DNA of 64,000 bases. It comes from Acidobacteriota bacterium (lineage in GTDB: Bacteria > Acidobacteriota > UBA4820). Positions 45,264-54,511 of the stretch are shown in pieces. The position numbers were made by a program, and so were the translations under genes. Numbering within the stretch: position 1 is the stretch's first letter; every line of letters starts with the position of its first letter. The stretch covers positions 79,059 to 143,058 of the forward strand of contig JAKQCT010000088.1 of the NCBI GenBank assembly GCA_029559035.1, given 5' to 3'. Below the pieces are notes generated by a model. The model was not told the origin of the DNA. It worked only from the letters and a program-made list of their open reading frames with translations, and did not search any database.

Positions 45264-45913
45264 ATCTGAAGAGATACTTTTCGCTATCATCCCTTTCCGC
45301 GGTTTCGCTATTCGCATGGACTCTGTTTTCCGTGCTGGGCGCCGATGAAATGAAGACCGCCATAAAGGTTTTCATGCCTTTCCTGGGAGACCGGGGGGCG
45401 TTGCTCCTTTTCTCGGCGATGCTCGTCTTCTATTCCGTTTCAGGTCTCCTCATCTATCTGGGAATGGGAGGAGGAAAACTCGCCGGGATCGTCTTCAGGC
45501 TAATGCTTGCAGTGACGTTCATGGCGGCGGCCGTTCCCAAGATACTCGATCCCGCCGGCTTCGCGCTCGACATCTCCCACTATGATTTTTTCCCCAGATC
45601 GGTCGTCAACATTATAGCCATAACCGTGCCCTGGGTGGAAGGAGTCATCGCTCTTTCGCTAATCCTGACCGTGTTCGACCGGGGCGGAGTAGCGCTCGTG
45701 AACATCATGATGGCGGCATTCCTGGTGCTCCTTGGTCAGGCGTGGTTCAGAGGCCTGGACATAAACTGCGGATGCTTCGGGCACACGGGGGCCACCGAAG
45801 CCGTCTCGAAGGTGTTCGTCAGGGACCTTTTCATGATCTCATGGAGCATACTGCTCTTCCTGTACATGTGGAAGGAGCGCGAAAGGGAAGCCGCCCCGGC
45901 GCCCCGGGCCTAG
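45260..45913 (+). CDS. MauE/DoxX-family membrane protein
   Basis: 217 residues from GTG 45260 (GTGA overlap). Five to six membrane helices. The motif NCGCFG, typical of MauE-like redox membrane proteins, lies about residue 175 after WFRGLDI. Known MauE helps form disulfides in methylamine dehydrogenase; relatives appear with rhodaneses. No mau structural genes are present, so another thiol-redox job is likely. Ends in a basic/Ala-Pro tail. Confidence 0.82.
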   Translation: MNLKRYFSLSSLSAVSLFAWTLFSVLGADEMKTAIKVFMPFLGDRGALLLFSAMLVFYSVSGLLIYLGMGGGKLAGIVFRLMLAVTFMAAAVPKILDPAGFALDISHYDFFPRSVVNIIAITVPWVEGVIALSLILTVFDRGGVALVNIMMAAFLVLLGQAWFRGLDINCGCFGHTGATEAVSKVFVRDLFMISWSILLFLYMWKEREREAAPAPRA

Positions 45914-45915
45914 GC

Positions 45916-46680
45916 TCAGATCCCGAGGTCCTCGCCCGTCACATCGAGCTCCTGGATCAGGTTCTCGTCAGGTTTTTCCCCGATCTCGACATAACCCAGG
46001 ATATAAAGAGCCCAGAGGAATTTCAGGATGGAAGCGTGTATGTTGATCGGGTGCGAAGAGAACAGGGAGGGGAAAGCGCCACCCTTTTTCAGAGAGAAGA
46101 GAAGGTCCGTTTCGGTCTTGCTTAGCGAAAGGATCCCCATCAGGCTCTCCGGTGGCTTGGTGAGGGTCATGTACCCCTGCTGCTTCTCGAAATCCGCCAG
46201 CACCCAGGAGATCCTGTCCATCGAGAGGATCCCCTGGCGTATCAGTTCCGGGGTGTTGATGTTAAGAGTGATGACCTCGTTCCCCGCCTGCGCTCCGCCC
46301 TCGAACCTGTAAGAGATGAAAAGTTCGCCGAAGAGGGAGAAGATGATCTCCTTCACCTGTTCCTTAACCGCCCAAACGAGCTGTTCCGGAGTCAAAAGCC
46401 CCATTTCAATAAGGATCGTCCCGAACCTTTTTCCCGGACCGACCCGGGAGGAGGCCAGAAGGAAATCCTGAACGGAAATGACGCCCCTGCGGATCAGCAT
46501 CTCTCCCAGGCGGTCGTTCCTGTCGTTCGATGTGGCGAAGATGACCGAACCGCCGTCGAGGTATATCCTTTTCTGTATCTCTCCGGCCTGGACTATGAGG
46601 GCGCCGGACTCCTTCCTCTGGAAAGAAAGGGCCAGCGCTTTCGGAAGAGCCATCGAGCTTGCCTTTAGGTGCAGATCCAA
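45916..46680 (-). CDS. DUF4388 domain protein
   Basis: About 254 residues if TTG 46680 is used (GGAGAG site four to five bases before); ATG 46653 is a close alternative. The N-terminal block SGALIVQAGEIQKRIYLDGGSVIFATSN with RLGEMLIRRGVISVQDF matches DUF4388 (PATAN), common in deltaproteobacteria-like gliding and signalling genes. A GILSMDRISWVLADF segment and a C-terminal domain follow. No catalytic motif. Convergent with the MauE-like gene. Confidence 0.8.
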   Translation of the reverse strand: MDLHLKASSMALPKALALSFQRKESGALIVQAGEIQKRIYLDGGSVIFATSNDRNDRLGEMLIRRGVISVQDFLLASSRVGPGKRFGTILIEMGLLTPEQLVWAVKEQVKEIIFSLFGELFISYRFEGGAQAGNEVITLNINTPELIRQGILSMDRISWVLADFEKQQGYMTLTKPPESLMGILSLSKTETDLLFSLKKGGAFPSLFSSHPINIHASILKFLWALYILGYVEIGEKPDENLIQELDVTGEDLGI

Positions 46681-46746
46681 TCGTCTCTCCGTTCTTGTCC
46701 GCGGGACGGCGCGGCGCCCCCCCCTGTTTGTTTCCTCCGAAGGGAC

Positions 46747-47349
46747 CTATTTTTTCGGCTTTTTCCCCTTCGGAGCTTTAGCTTTCTCCGCCAGGTGCGC
46801 CGATGAAAGGCTCCTGAAGCTTCCGCCTTTCTGAAGCATTTCTATCACTCCGTCAGCGGTCTGTTCCGTCGCTTTCTGAAGGGTCAGCACTTCGGCCAGT
46901 TTCTCGAAATCGTAATCCGCGACAACGGTTTTTCCGGCCGGTCCGCCCCGCTCCCGCCAGTACGACCAGCACTTCAGGTAGGGTTCCGGCCACTTCTTTT
47001 CCGATTTCGGGACAACATCGTCGAGCGAAAGCCTGATCTTCGCCACGATGTCCTGCCAGCCCAGGTGAAGCTTACGCCACCGCCACATATCCTTCATCGA
47101 CGCGCCGCTTTTCGATTGCAGGCACGCCAGTATGTTGAAATCCTCGATGCAGATTTTCGGGTCCTTCGCCAGCTCGAGATACTCCGCCTTGTCCGGGTTC
47201 CATGCCGTCAAGATGACGATCATCGCCGCCTGGTGGTCGCTCGGAGCCTCGGGAATCGCGGCAGCGTCTATCACCGGCAGCGCCGCGAAGAGAGCGGCCT
47301 GAAGGGAAAGGGCGGCCGCGACGGCAAGGAAGCGGAGAAGATTATTCAG
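46747..47349 (-). CDS. Secreted protein of unknown function, probable CTG start
   Basis: The signal peptide NNLLRFLAVAAALSLQAALF lies immediately after the end of the upstream response-regulator gene. No ATG, GTG or TTG is available there; CTG at 47349 has a GGAGG site six bases before it and would overlap the upstream stop region. That gives 200 residues. The mature part is helical and Trp/Lys-rich (MWRWRKLHLGWQDIV, SYWRERGG) and ends in a Lys-rich tail (KAKAPKGKKPKK). A longer frame to 47427 exists but lies inside the regulator gene. No family recognised. Confidence 0.65.
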   Translation of the reverse strand: MNNLLRFLAVAAALSLQAALFAALPVIDAAAIPEAPSDHQAAMIVILTAWNPDKAEYLELAKDPKICIEDFNILACLQSKSGASMKDMWRWRKLHLGWQDIVAKIRLSLDDVVPKSEKKWPEPYLKCWSYWRERGGPAGKTVVADYDFEKLAEVLTLQKATEQTADGVIEMLQKGGSFRSLSSAHLAEKAKAPKGKKPKK

Positions 47350-48001
47350 GGTGGGCCTCCACGAACTCTTCGAGGTAAAGTTTAGCCCCTTCGGACATCT
47401 GGAAGAAACCCAGGCCGTATCCGTCAAGGGCTTTTCTCACCACGATAGCCTCGGTGCGTATCTCCTTTTTTCCCCCGTTCAGGGGAATGGGGAAGAAAAG
47501 GTCAACCTTGCTTCCGATATCCATCGGATTGCCTGTCACCAGGAAAATCCCCGTGGTCGAAACGTCCTTGATCCTCGCGGTTTTCTTGACGTTGTCGTGG
47601 CTATACTCGCACTGCGCCAGGAGGCGGACCCTCTTGTCCTTCCTGATCTTGAGGGGTACATGCTTCAGGATGGCGCTCAGATAGGTCGCCTCGTCGACGG
47701 GCTTCTGAAGGAAATCCTTCGCCCCGGCCCTCAGCGCTTCGTCCTTACGCGTGGTCGAAGATACTACAATCACGGGAATCTCCTTGAGCTTTGGGTGTTT
47801 TTGCAATATCCTAGTCGCTTCGATGCCGTTAAGTTCCGGCATCTCTATGTCGAGAAGGATGATATCAGGATGGGACTGTTCAGCCACCTTTATTGCTTCG
47901 AGCCCGGTAGACGCGGTCAGGAGCTGGCAGTCCGCCCGCCTCAGGAAAGTCTGCTCCAGGTCGAGAAAAGATCTCATGTCGTCAACGATAAGAAGTTTCA
48001 T
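47342..48001 (-). CDS. Response regulator with PilZ domain
   Basis: 219 residues. Receiver domain: acidic pair DD near the start (LLIVDDMRSFL), phosphoacceptor in ILLDIEMPELNG, then VSSTTRKDEA and a KP lysine (FLQKPVDEA). A PilZ-type domain follows (RKDKRVRLLAQCEYS, ARIKDVSTTGIFLVT), likely binding c-di-GMP. No DNA-binding or enzymatic output is present, so it may signal by protein contact. A GGDEF enzyme gene is at 53456. Promoter at 48020. Confidence 0.88.
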   Translation of the reverse strand: MKLLIVDDMRSFLDLEQTFLRRADCQLLTASTGLEAIKVAEQSHPDIILLDIEMPELNGIEATRILQKHPKLKEIPVIVVSSTTRKDEALRAGAKDFLQKPVDEATYLSAILKHVPLKIRKDKRVRLLAQCEYSHDNVKKTARIKDVSTTGIFLVTGNPMDIGSKVDLFFPIPLNGGKKEIRTEAIVVRKALDGYGLGFFQMSEGAKLYLEEFVEAHPE

Positions 48002-48019
48002 TTTTCACCCTCCCGTTAT

Positions 48020-48048
48020 TTTATACGACTTTTCCCGCGAACAGTCAA
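48020..48048 (-). promoter_or_regulatory. Sigma70 promoter of the response regulator
   Basis: On the minus strand TTGACT, 17-base spacer, TATAAA, about 20 bases before the ATG at 48001. It lies in the 65-base gap to the divergent oxidase gene. Confidence 0.65.
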
Positions 48049-48066
48049 ATATCTAAAGGCAGAAGG

Positions 48067-50847
48067 ATGAAACTCCCCCGGGATTTTCTGGACGATTCAC
48101 CGTCGACGAGGGCGGTCTATTCGCGCGCGGCATGCATATACAGGATGACCCCGGAGGCCGTGGCGTTCCCGGGGAATACCGCGGAAATGCTCCGGGCGTT
48201 CGAATACGCCCGAGACAGGATGATCCCCGTCACGATGAGGGGCGGGGGATCCGGCCTCGCGGGACAGACCGTAGGACGCGGGATCGTGACCGACCATTCA
48301 AGGTTCATGAGAAAGGCTGAGATCATTGGCCCTGAGGAGGCCGTCGTGGAGATGGGAGTGGTCCTCGCTCAGCTAAACAGGGCGCTGGCCGTCGGCGGGC
48401 TTGTGTTTCCTCCCGACCCCTCCAGCCAGGATTTCTGCACGATAGGCGGCATGATAGCCAACAATTCCAAGGGGGCCAGGAGCGTCAAGTACGGCGGGAC
48501 CCTCGAATGGCTGAACTGGGTCGAAGTGATACTCTCCGACGGGACGATCGTAAAGGTCGAGAACAGGGCGCTCCCGCCGGAGGAGCATTCGCACGGGATG
48601 CTACGCAAGGCGGCCCTTCTGATAGAGAACAACAGGGACAGGATCATCGAAAAATGGCCGAGATCGAAAGCGAACACTTCCGGATACAACCTGAAAGGCT
48701 GCCTTGGTGAAAACGGAAAGATAAACCTTCTGCCTCTTTTCGCGGGGTCGGAGGGGACCCTGGGGATCTTCGCCAGGGCTTCTCTTAGAATGACGCCCCT
48801 CAGGGAATTCAGGTCGCTGGCGATCGCGGAGTTCTCGGACGCCGCCGAAGCCGCGGAGGCGACGCTGGAAATAGTCCCTCACGGGCCGTCCGCGTGCGAG
48901 CTCCTCGACAGGACATTCATAGAGATGGTAAGAAAGGGGCAGGGCGGATTTCCAATACCAGTTTCCGACGGGTGCGGGTCCATTCTCATCATCGAGGCCG
49001 ACGGGACGACGAGGGAAGAGGCCGACGGGACTCTCCGGATGATCCTGAAGAGCGTTTCCTCAGCGGGCAAGTTCGCGATCCCCGCGGACGCTTCCCAGAA
49101 GGAAAAGGTGTGGGCTTTCAGGAAGGCGGCCAGCCCGCTTCTGAACAGGGGACGGGGAAAGCTCAAATCGGTCAGGTTCATAGAGGACGGAGCCGTGCCG
49201 ACGGAGAACATCCCCGCATATGTGAGGGGAGTAACTTCCATCCTTCGGAAAGAAGGGATCGAAGCCGTCATCTTCGGGCACAGCGGCGACGGCAATTTCC
49301 ACGTCAACCCGCTGATGGACCTCACCGACCCGAGGCACTTCGGCCTTGTCCCCGTGATAGCCGAAGAGACGGCCAGGCTGATCGCTTCCCTGGGCGGTTC
49401 TCTTGCCGGGGAGCACGGTGACGGAAGGCTCAGGACCCCCTACCTCAGGATTGTTTACGGGGGCCTCGTTGACCTGTTCATAAACATCAAAAAAGAGCTG
49501 GACCCCGGTAACATGTTCAACCCGGGCATAATAGCCTGCGAGGATCCCGCGCCGATCACGGAAGGCACCCGGTTCTCTCCCTCCTACGAAAGAACTCCTC
49601 TGAGAGGCGCCCTTTCTTCGGAGAAATGGAGCCTGGAGATAGAGAGGTGCCACGGCTGCGGGACATGCAGGGATTTCTGCCCCACCGCTCAGGCGACCGG
49701 TTTTGATCCGCTCTCCAGCCGCGGGCGGGCCCACCTTCTTCAGGCGGTCATGGACGGGAGCCTGGCCCATGAAACGCTTGGATCGTCCGCCGCGCTCGAC
49801 ATCTTCGATTCCTGCCTAAACTGCTCGGAATGCGCAGTCCACTGCCCGACCGGAGTGGACATCTCGCCGATCTCCTCGCTCATCCTCGGCGAGTATTCCG
49901 GTGCGATCAGAAAGGCGAGGAACAAGTTCTTCACATCGTTCTCGTCGCTTCCTTACAAGCTCCCCGGCGCCTTCCTGAGGGCGTCGGCTCCGCTCACGGG
50001 ATCGCGCGCGGCGAGGTTCCTTGGTGAAAAGCTGACAGGTTTCAGGAGAGACCTGGGCATATCCATGCCGGACGGGATAACCGCCTTCGACCCCGGGAAG
50101 CTTTACCGTTTCGAGGGCAACACGGGAAAAAAGGCGGTACTCTTTTACGGCTGCTACGGCAACATCTACAACAGGGAAGGGGAGACTCTCGCCGCTGTCA
50201 GGATACTTCAGAAACTTGGGGTCGAGGTGATAGTTCCGCCTCAGGCGTGCTGCGGGGTAAGCAGGTTGTCCAAGGGGCTCTTCGATTCGGCGGCAGGTGA
50301 TGTCCTCTTCACGCAGAAGAATTTCCTTCCGTACCTCGAGGGGGACGCGAGGATCGTCTTTACCGCGCCTTCGTGCGCCCTCGCGGTGATGAAGGACCAT
50401 CCTGCTTTCTTTCCTTCGGAATCCTCGGAAAAAATGGCGGAGAGGGCGGTCTGCATATCCGAATTCCTTGCCGACCTGCTTGAAGGGGGCGGCGTGGACC
50501 TCAGGCCGCTCGACATCTCGTTCGCCTACCAGACTCCTTGCCACGCGGCCGCCATAGACGCGGACGAAAAGGACATGAGGCTCCTTAAGATGATCCCTTC
50601 GATAAAGTTCGCGGGAAAGACCAAGAGCTGTTGCGGTATGGGCGGGACATACGGCATCAGGAAAGAGAACGCCGGGATAGCGGACGAGTTGGGAAAAGCG
50701 CTCGGGAAAGAGTTGGAGCTCCTGGGGGCCGACGTCGTCGTCACGCCCTGCGGTTCCTGCAGGATGCAGTCGGCGAACCTTACGAAAAAAAAGATACTCC
50801 ATCCCCTGGAGTTGTTCGCAATGGCTCTGGGCGTGACCGGGGAGTGA
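48067..50847 (+). CDS. GlcD-GlcF-type fused FAD oxidase / iron-sulfur dehydrogenase
   Basis: 926 residues. An FAD-binding_4 domain (AVAFPGNTAEMLRAFEYAR, TMRGGGSGLAGQ, CTIGGMIANNSKG) and an FAD-oxidase C-terminal domain (GHSGDGNFHVNPL, GEHGDGRLR) are followed by a two-cluster ferredoxin segment (CHGCGTCRDFCP near 528, CLNCSECAVHCP near 583) and two CCG domains (QACCGVSRLS, KSCCGMGGTYG). Substrate is probably D-lactate, glycolate or another D-2-hydroxy acid, with electrons passed to the quinone pool or a reductase. A single-chain form of proteins that are separate in glycolate oxidase. Confidence 0.92.
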   Translation: MKLPRDFLDDSPSTRAVYSRAACIYRMTPEAVAFPGNTAEMLRAFEYARDRMIPVTMRGGGSGLAGQTVGRGIVTDHSRFMRKAEIIGPEEAVVEMGVVLAQLNRALAVGGLVFPPDPSSQDFCTIGGMIANNSKGARSVKYGGTLEWLNWVEVILSDGTIVKVENRALPPEEHSHGMLRKAALLIENNRDRIIEKWPRSKANTSGYNLKGCLGENGKINLLPLFAGSEGTLGIFARASLRMTPLREFRSLAIAEFSDAAEAAEATLEIVPHGPSACELLDRTFIEMVRKGQGGFPIPVSDGCGSILIIEADGTTREEADGTLRMILKSVSSAGKFAIPADASQKEKVWAFRKAASPLLNRGRGKLKSVRFIEDGAVPTENIPAYVRGVTSILRKEGIEAVIFGHSGDGNFHVNPLMDLTDPRHFGLVPVIAEETARLIASLGGSLAGEHGDGRLRTPYLRIVYGGLVDLFINIKKELDPGNMFNPGIIACEDPAPITEGTRFSPSYERTPLRGALSSEKWSLEIERCHGCGTCRDFCPTAQATGFDPLSSRGRAHLLQAVMDGSLAHETLGSSAALDIFDSCLNCSECAVHCPTGVDISPISSLILGEYSGAIRKARNKFFTSFSSLPYKLPGAFLRASAPLTGSRAARFLGEKLTGFRRDLGISMPDGITAFDPGKLYRFEGNTGKKAVLFYGCYGNIYNREGETLAAVRILQKLGVEVIVPPQACCGVSRLSKGLFDSAAGDVLFTQKNFLPYLEGDARIVFTAPSCALAVMKDHPAFFPSESSEKMAERAVCISEFLADLLEGGGVDLRPLDISFAYQTPCHAAAIDADEKDMRLLKMIPSIKFAGKTKSCCGMGGTYGIRKENAGIADELGKALGKELELLGADVVVTPCGSCRMQSANLTKKKILHPLELFAMALGVTGE

Positions 50848-50856
50848 GCCTCCCGA

Positions 50857-51885
50857 TCAGTAGCTGTGCTTGTCCCTGACCACCCCTTCGACCGTGAGTC
50901 TTCCCTTCAGAACCCTGTAAACCCAAAACTGGTAGGCGATCACCACAGGAACGAATAACAGCGCGACGATCGTCATTATCTTAAGAGTGTACGGGCTGGA
51001 AGAGGAGTTGAAGATCGTCAGGCTGTGGGCGGGATCGATGCTGGAAGGTATCAGGTTGGGGTAAAGGCTGATCATGCCGGTAGCCATCACGGCGATTATC
51101 GAGGCGCATGAAGCAAAGAAAGCGCCTTTCCACTTTCCGCGCGCGGTCATGAACTTTGCCGCGGCGAATCCGAGGACCGCCAGCATGGGAACCGCGACGA
51201 GCAGGGGAGCCTTCGCGAAGTTGTCGTAGAACTTCGAGGGGAAAGCCGTCGCTGTCAGGAATATGACGGCGGTGAAGATGACCGGATAAAGCAGTCCTGA
51301 AGACGCCTTCTCCGCCCTCGCCCTCACCTCTCCGTCCGTCTTTATCGAAAGCCACAGAGCACCGTGCTGAAGGAACATCATCACGAAAAAGACCCCCGAG
51401 AGGAGCCCGAAAGGGTTCAGGAGCGAGAAAAGCGTTCCATGGTAGCCTGACGCGTCGATCGGGAGGCCGCGGAAGATGTTGCCGAATGCCACTCCGAAAA
51501 GCAGCGCGGGCAGTGAGCTTCCTGCGAAGATGGCAATGTCCCAGCTCCTTTTCCATTTATCGCCTTCGCCCTTGCCCCTGAACTCGAAAGCCACGCCCCT
51601 GAATATCAGCGCGAATAATATTATCAGGAGGGCGGGGTACAGATAGCTGAACATGTAGGCGTATGTCGTGGGGAAAGCCGCGAAGGTCGCGCCGCCGGCC
51701 GTTATCAGCCATACCTCGTTGCCGTCCCAGAAGGGCCCGATGGTGTTTATGACAAGCCTTTTCTCTCCGTCGCTCCGGGCTATGAAATTCATCAGCATCC
51801 CGACGCCCAGGTCGAAGCCGTCCAGCATGAAATAAACGGCCCAGAGGACCCCCCACAGAACGAACCATGTCACCTGGTATTCCAT
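50857..51885 (-). CDS. cydB: Cytochrome bd ubiquinol oxidase subunit II
   Basis: 342 residues. Typical CydB: WGVLWAVYFMLDGFDLGVGML near the N-terminus and IGPFWDGNEVWLI with a conserved EVW. Eight to nine membrane helices. One base after cydA in the same operon. It ends nine bases from the end of the convergent oxidase gene. Confidence 0.93.
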   Translation of the reverse strand: MEYQVTWFVLWGVLWAVYFMLDGFDLGVGMLMNFIARSDGEKRLVINTIGPFWDGNEVWLITAGGATFAAFPTTYAYMFSYLYPALLIILFALIFRGVAFEFRGKGEGDKWKRSWDIAIFAGSSLPALLFGVAFGNIFRGLPIDASGYHGTLFSLLNPFGLLSGVFFVMMFLQHGALWLSIKTDGEVRARAEKASSGLLYPVIFTAVIFLTATAFPSKFYDNFAKAPLLVAVPMLAVLGFAAAKFMTARGKWKGAFFASCASIIAVMATGMISLYPNLIPSSIDPAHSLTIFNSSSSPYTLKIMTIVALLFVPVVIAYQFWVYRVLKGRLTVEGVVRDKHSY

Positions 51886-51886
51886 C

Positions 51887-53218
51887 CTACACCTCCGCCT
51901 TCAAAGACAAGGGCTCGGGTCCCTTCTTCCCGAATTTGTACATGAGGTAAATGTCCACCACGCCCAGAATGCCGTAGAAAAAGGTGAAGAGAAGGAGGGA
52001 GACAAGAACCTGGCCCGCGCTGACATTCCTCGATATGGCGTCCTTGGTCCTCATGAGGCCGTAAACGATCCAGGGCTGCCTGCCCACTTCGGCCACTATC
52101 CAGCCAAGCTGGGCGGCTATGTAGGGGAGCGGGATCGAATAGAGCAAGATCCTGAGGAACAGCGTTTTTCCTTCGAGCCTGTTCCTCAATGAAAGATAGA
52201 GAGCGATGCCCGACAGGAGAATGAAGAGCGTTCCCAAACCGACCATGATCCTGAAGCTGAAGAAGGTTATCGTGACGGGAGGCCGGTCCTCCTTGGGGAT
52301 GTCCTTCAATCCCTTTATTTCCGCGTGCGGGTCATGCGTCGCGAGGATGCTCAGCATCTTCGGGATCTTTATAAGCTCCACCGCGTTCCGTTCCTCGCTC
52401 TCCAGGGGAACCTGAAGGAGAGCCATGGGAGCGCCTTTCCTGGTCTCCCAGTGCGACTCCATGGCGGCGAATTTGGCGGGCTGGTACCTCGCCACTTCCT
52501 GCCCGTTTAGATCGCCGACCATCGCCACTCCGAGGGATGAGATGAAGCCGAATACCGCCGCGATCCGGAAGGACGCCCTGAAGAATTCCGTCTCGTTCTT
52601 TTTCAGAAGGTGGTAGGCGGAGATACCCATGACGAAGAAGGCGGCGATCACGTAGCCCGAAAGGTTCGTGTGGAGGAACTTCAGCCAGCCGTAGGGATTG
52701 AAGACAAGCGCCCCGAAATCGCTCATCTCGGCCCTGCCGTTCCTGAGGACATAGCCCACCGGCTTCTGCATCCACGCGTTGGCGAGAAGGATCCAGAGCG
52801 CGGACATGTTCGTCCCGAAGGCCACCAGCCAGATGAATGTCGCGTGCATCTTCTTGGAAACCTTTTCCCAGCTGAATACCCACAACCCGATGAAAGTGGA
52901 TTCCAGGAAGAAGGCGACCGTTGCCTCGATGGCGAGGGGAGCGCCGAAGATGTCCCCGACATATTTCGAGTACTCCGCCCAGTTCATCCCGAACTGGAAT
53001 TCCATCGTTATCCCGGTCACTACACCGAGCGCGAAATTGATGAGGAAGAGTTTGCCCCAGAATTTCGTCATCCTCAGGTATTTTTCTTCACCCCTCCTGA
53101 CGTAAAGGGTCTCCATCACCGCCACCATGACAGAGAGGCCGAGGGTAAGGGGAACGAAAATGAAATGAAAAAGGCATGTGACGGCGAACTGCAGCCTCGC
53201 GAGCATCAAAGCGTCCAT
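51887..53218 (-). CDS. cydA: Cytochrome bd ubiquinol oxidase subunit I
   Basis: 443 residues from ATG 53218, with a GGGAGGG site; the frame further upstream is noncoding. His18 (FHFIFVPLTLG) is the heme ligand; EFQFGMNW, WMQKPVGY and GRQPWIVYGLMRT are present. The loop region is short, as in the cyanide-insensitive/short-Q-loop group. With cydB it makes a bd-type quinol oxidase that reduces oxygen at low concentration. Confidence 0.94.
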   Translation of the reverse strand: MDALMLARLQFAVTCLFHFIFVPLTLGLSVMVAVMETLYVRRGEEKYLRMTKFWGKLFLINFALGVVTGITMEFQFGMNWAEYSKYVGDIFGAPLAIEATVAFFLESTFIGLWVFSWEKVSKKMHATFIWLVAFGTNMSALWILLANAWMQKPVGYVLRNGRAEMSDFGALVFNPYGWLKFLHTNLSGYVIAAFFVMGISAYHLLKKNETEFFRASFRIAAVFGFISSLGVAMVGDLNGQEVARYQPAKFAAMESHWETRKGAPMALLQVPLESEERNAVELIKIPKMLSILATHDPHAEIKGLKDIPKEDRPPVTITFFSFRIMVGLGTLFILLSGIALYLSLRNRLEGKTLFLRILLYSIPLPYIAAQLGWIVAEVGRQPWIVYGLMRTKDAISRNVSAGQVLVSLLLFTFFYGILGVVDIYLMYKFGKKGPEPLSLKAEV

Positions 53219-53285
53219 CAGGTTCCCTCCCGGGAAAGAGCCGACAACCTCGATCCGAAATCCACAAGCTCCTCCTCCTGTTTTT

Positions 53286-53314
53286 AATCTAGCATGATTT
53301 TGAAGCTTGCTCAA
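53286..53314 (-). promoter_or_regulatory. Sigma70-like promoter of cydAB
   Basis: On the minus strand TTGAGC, 17-base spacer, TAGATT. The leader to cydA is about 60 bases. Confidence 0.5.
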
Positions 53315-53455
53315 TCGTTTGGCGCAACCTTGACTCGCGAGCCTCGCTCGTGTAGTATTTAAGCGTAACAAAAAGTTCAGGCAAACGATATCTGGAGCGG
53401 GACGGGGAACATCTTTCGCCCCCCCGCTGTTTGACTTTATATAGCAGGAGACCCG

Positions 53456-54334
53456 ATGCGCTGGGAAAAAATCGGCAACCTGGGCTTGTGCATTATCATG
53501 GCGCTGGTCGTGCTCTGGATCGACAGTCTTACTCCGCTCGGAGTGGCCGACGGGATGCTGTACAGCGTGGTCATTCTCCTTGCTCTCTTCTCCGGGGAGA
53601 GAGGCCTGATCCACGGCATCACCGCGGTGTGCATCCTTTTCCTCGCCGCGGGTTATTTCCTTTCCCACAGGGCCGGGGTCCCGGAATGGATAGTCCTTAC
53701 GAACAGAGGAATGTCTCTTCTCACGATAGTAATAACGGCTATTCTGGCGCTAAAGCTCCATAAAGCCAGGCAGAAGGTCCGGGAACACCAGAGGGAGCTC
53801 GAGATCATGAGCGTCACAGACATGACCACGGGGGTCTTCAACCGCAGGCGCCTCAACGAGATCCTAGAGACGGAATACAGGAGGATGGTCAGGGAAGGGA
53901 CCTCGCTTTCGATCCTGATGATAGACGTTGATTATTTCAAGAGATACAACGACAACCTCGGCCATCAGATGGGAGACCAGTGCATAAGGCAGGTCGCCCA
54001 GGCGATACAGTCGGCCCTCCAGCGGCCCGGGGACCTTCTCGGCAGGTACGGCGGGGACGAATTCACGGCGATTCTTCCCAACACGGACAAGGAAGGGGCG
54101 CTTGTCATAGCGCGGACCATGATCGAAGCCGTCGAAAAGATGAGAATGGCCCATCCTGAGTCGCAGGCGGCCGGCCACGTCACGATAAGCGTGGGAGGCG
54201 CGACCCACCGCGCGTCCATGGGCGAAAGCTCGGTGAGGAAGATGATAAACGCCGCGGACACGGCGCTTTACCGTTCGAAGCAGGCAGGCAGGAATACTGC
54301 AGTGATGATGGAAGGCGATCTTCCCACAAGTTAG
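53456..54334 (+). CDS. Membrane-bound diguanylate cyclase (GGDEF)
   Basis: 292 residues from ATG 53456, with AGGAGA before it. Three to four N-terminal helices (LGLCIIMALVVLWI, MLYSVVILLALF, AVCILFLAAGYFL) are followed by a coiled linker (KARQKVREHQRELEIM) and the GGDEF domain. The active site is GGDEF at 199-203; an inhibitory RxxD site (RPGD, 190-193) lies five residues upstream, so product inhibition is expected. Makes c-di-GMP, which the PilZ regulator at 47342 could read. Confidence 0.93.
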   Translation: MRWEKIGNLGLCIIMALVVLWIDSLTPLGVADGMLYSVVILLALFSGERGLIHGITAVCILFLAAGYFLSHRAGVPEWIVLTNRGMSLLTIVITAILALKLHKARQKVREHQRELEIMSVTDMTTGVFNRRRLNEILETEYRRMVREGTSLSILMIDVDYFKRYNDNLGHQMGDQCIRQVAQAIQSALQRPGDLLGRYGGDEFTAILPNTDKEGALVIARTMIEAVEKMRMAHPESQAAGHVTISVGGATHRASMGESSVRKMINAADTALYRSKQAGRNTAVMMEGDLPTS

Positions 54335-54511
54335 CCCGGCCGGCCGGTTTCACCCTTGAAAAAATGCCATCCATGATCTTCGCTTTGCGCCTTGACGCAC
54401 AAAGAACATGGCATCGATGACGGCGAAGGGACGCCTGCAAGTTGATAAAACCGAAAGGTTCCGGTTATTTTAAACAGGGAATTCCTTGATATAATATTTC
54501 CGGAGGTTTTA

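Noticed and set aside
53219..53668. N-terminal extension of CydA to 53668
   Set aside because: CydA begins at MDALMLARLQF with a good ribosome site; the extension crosses the promoter and the start of the GGDEF gene.
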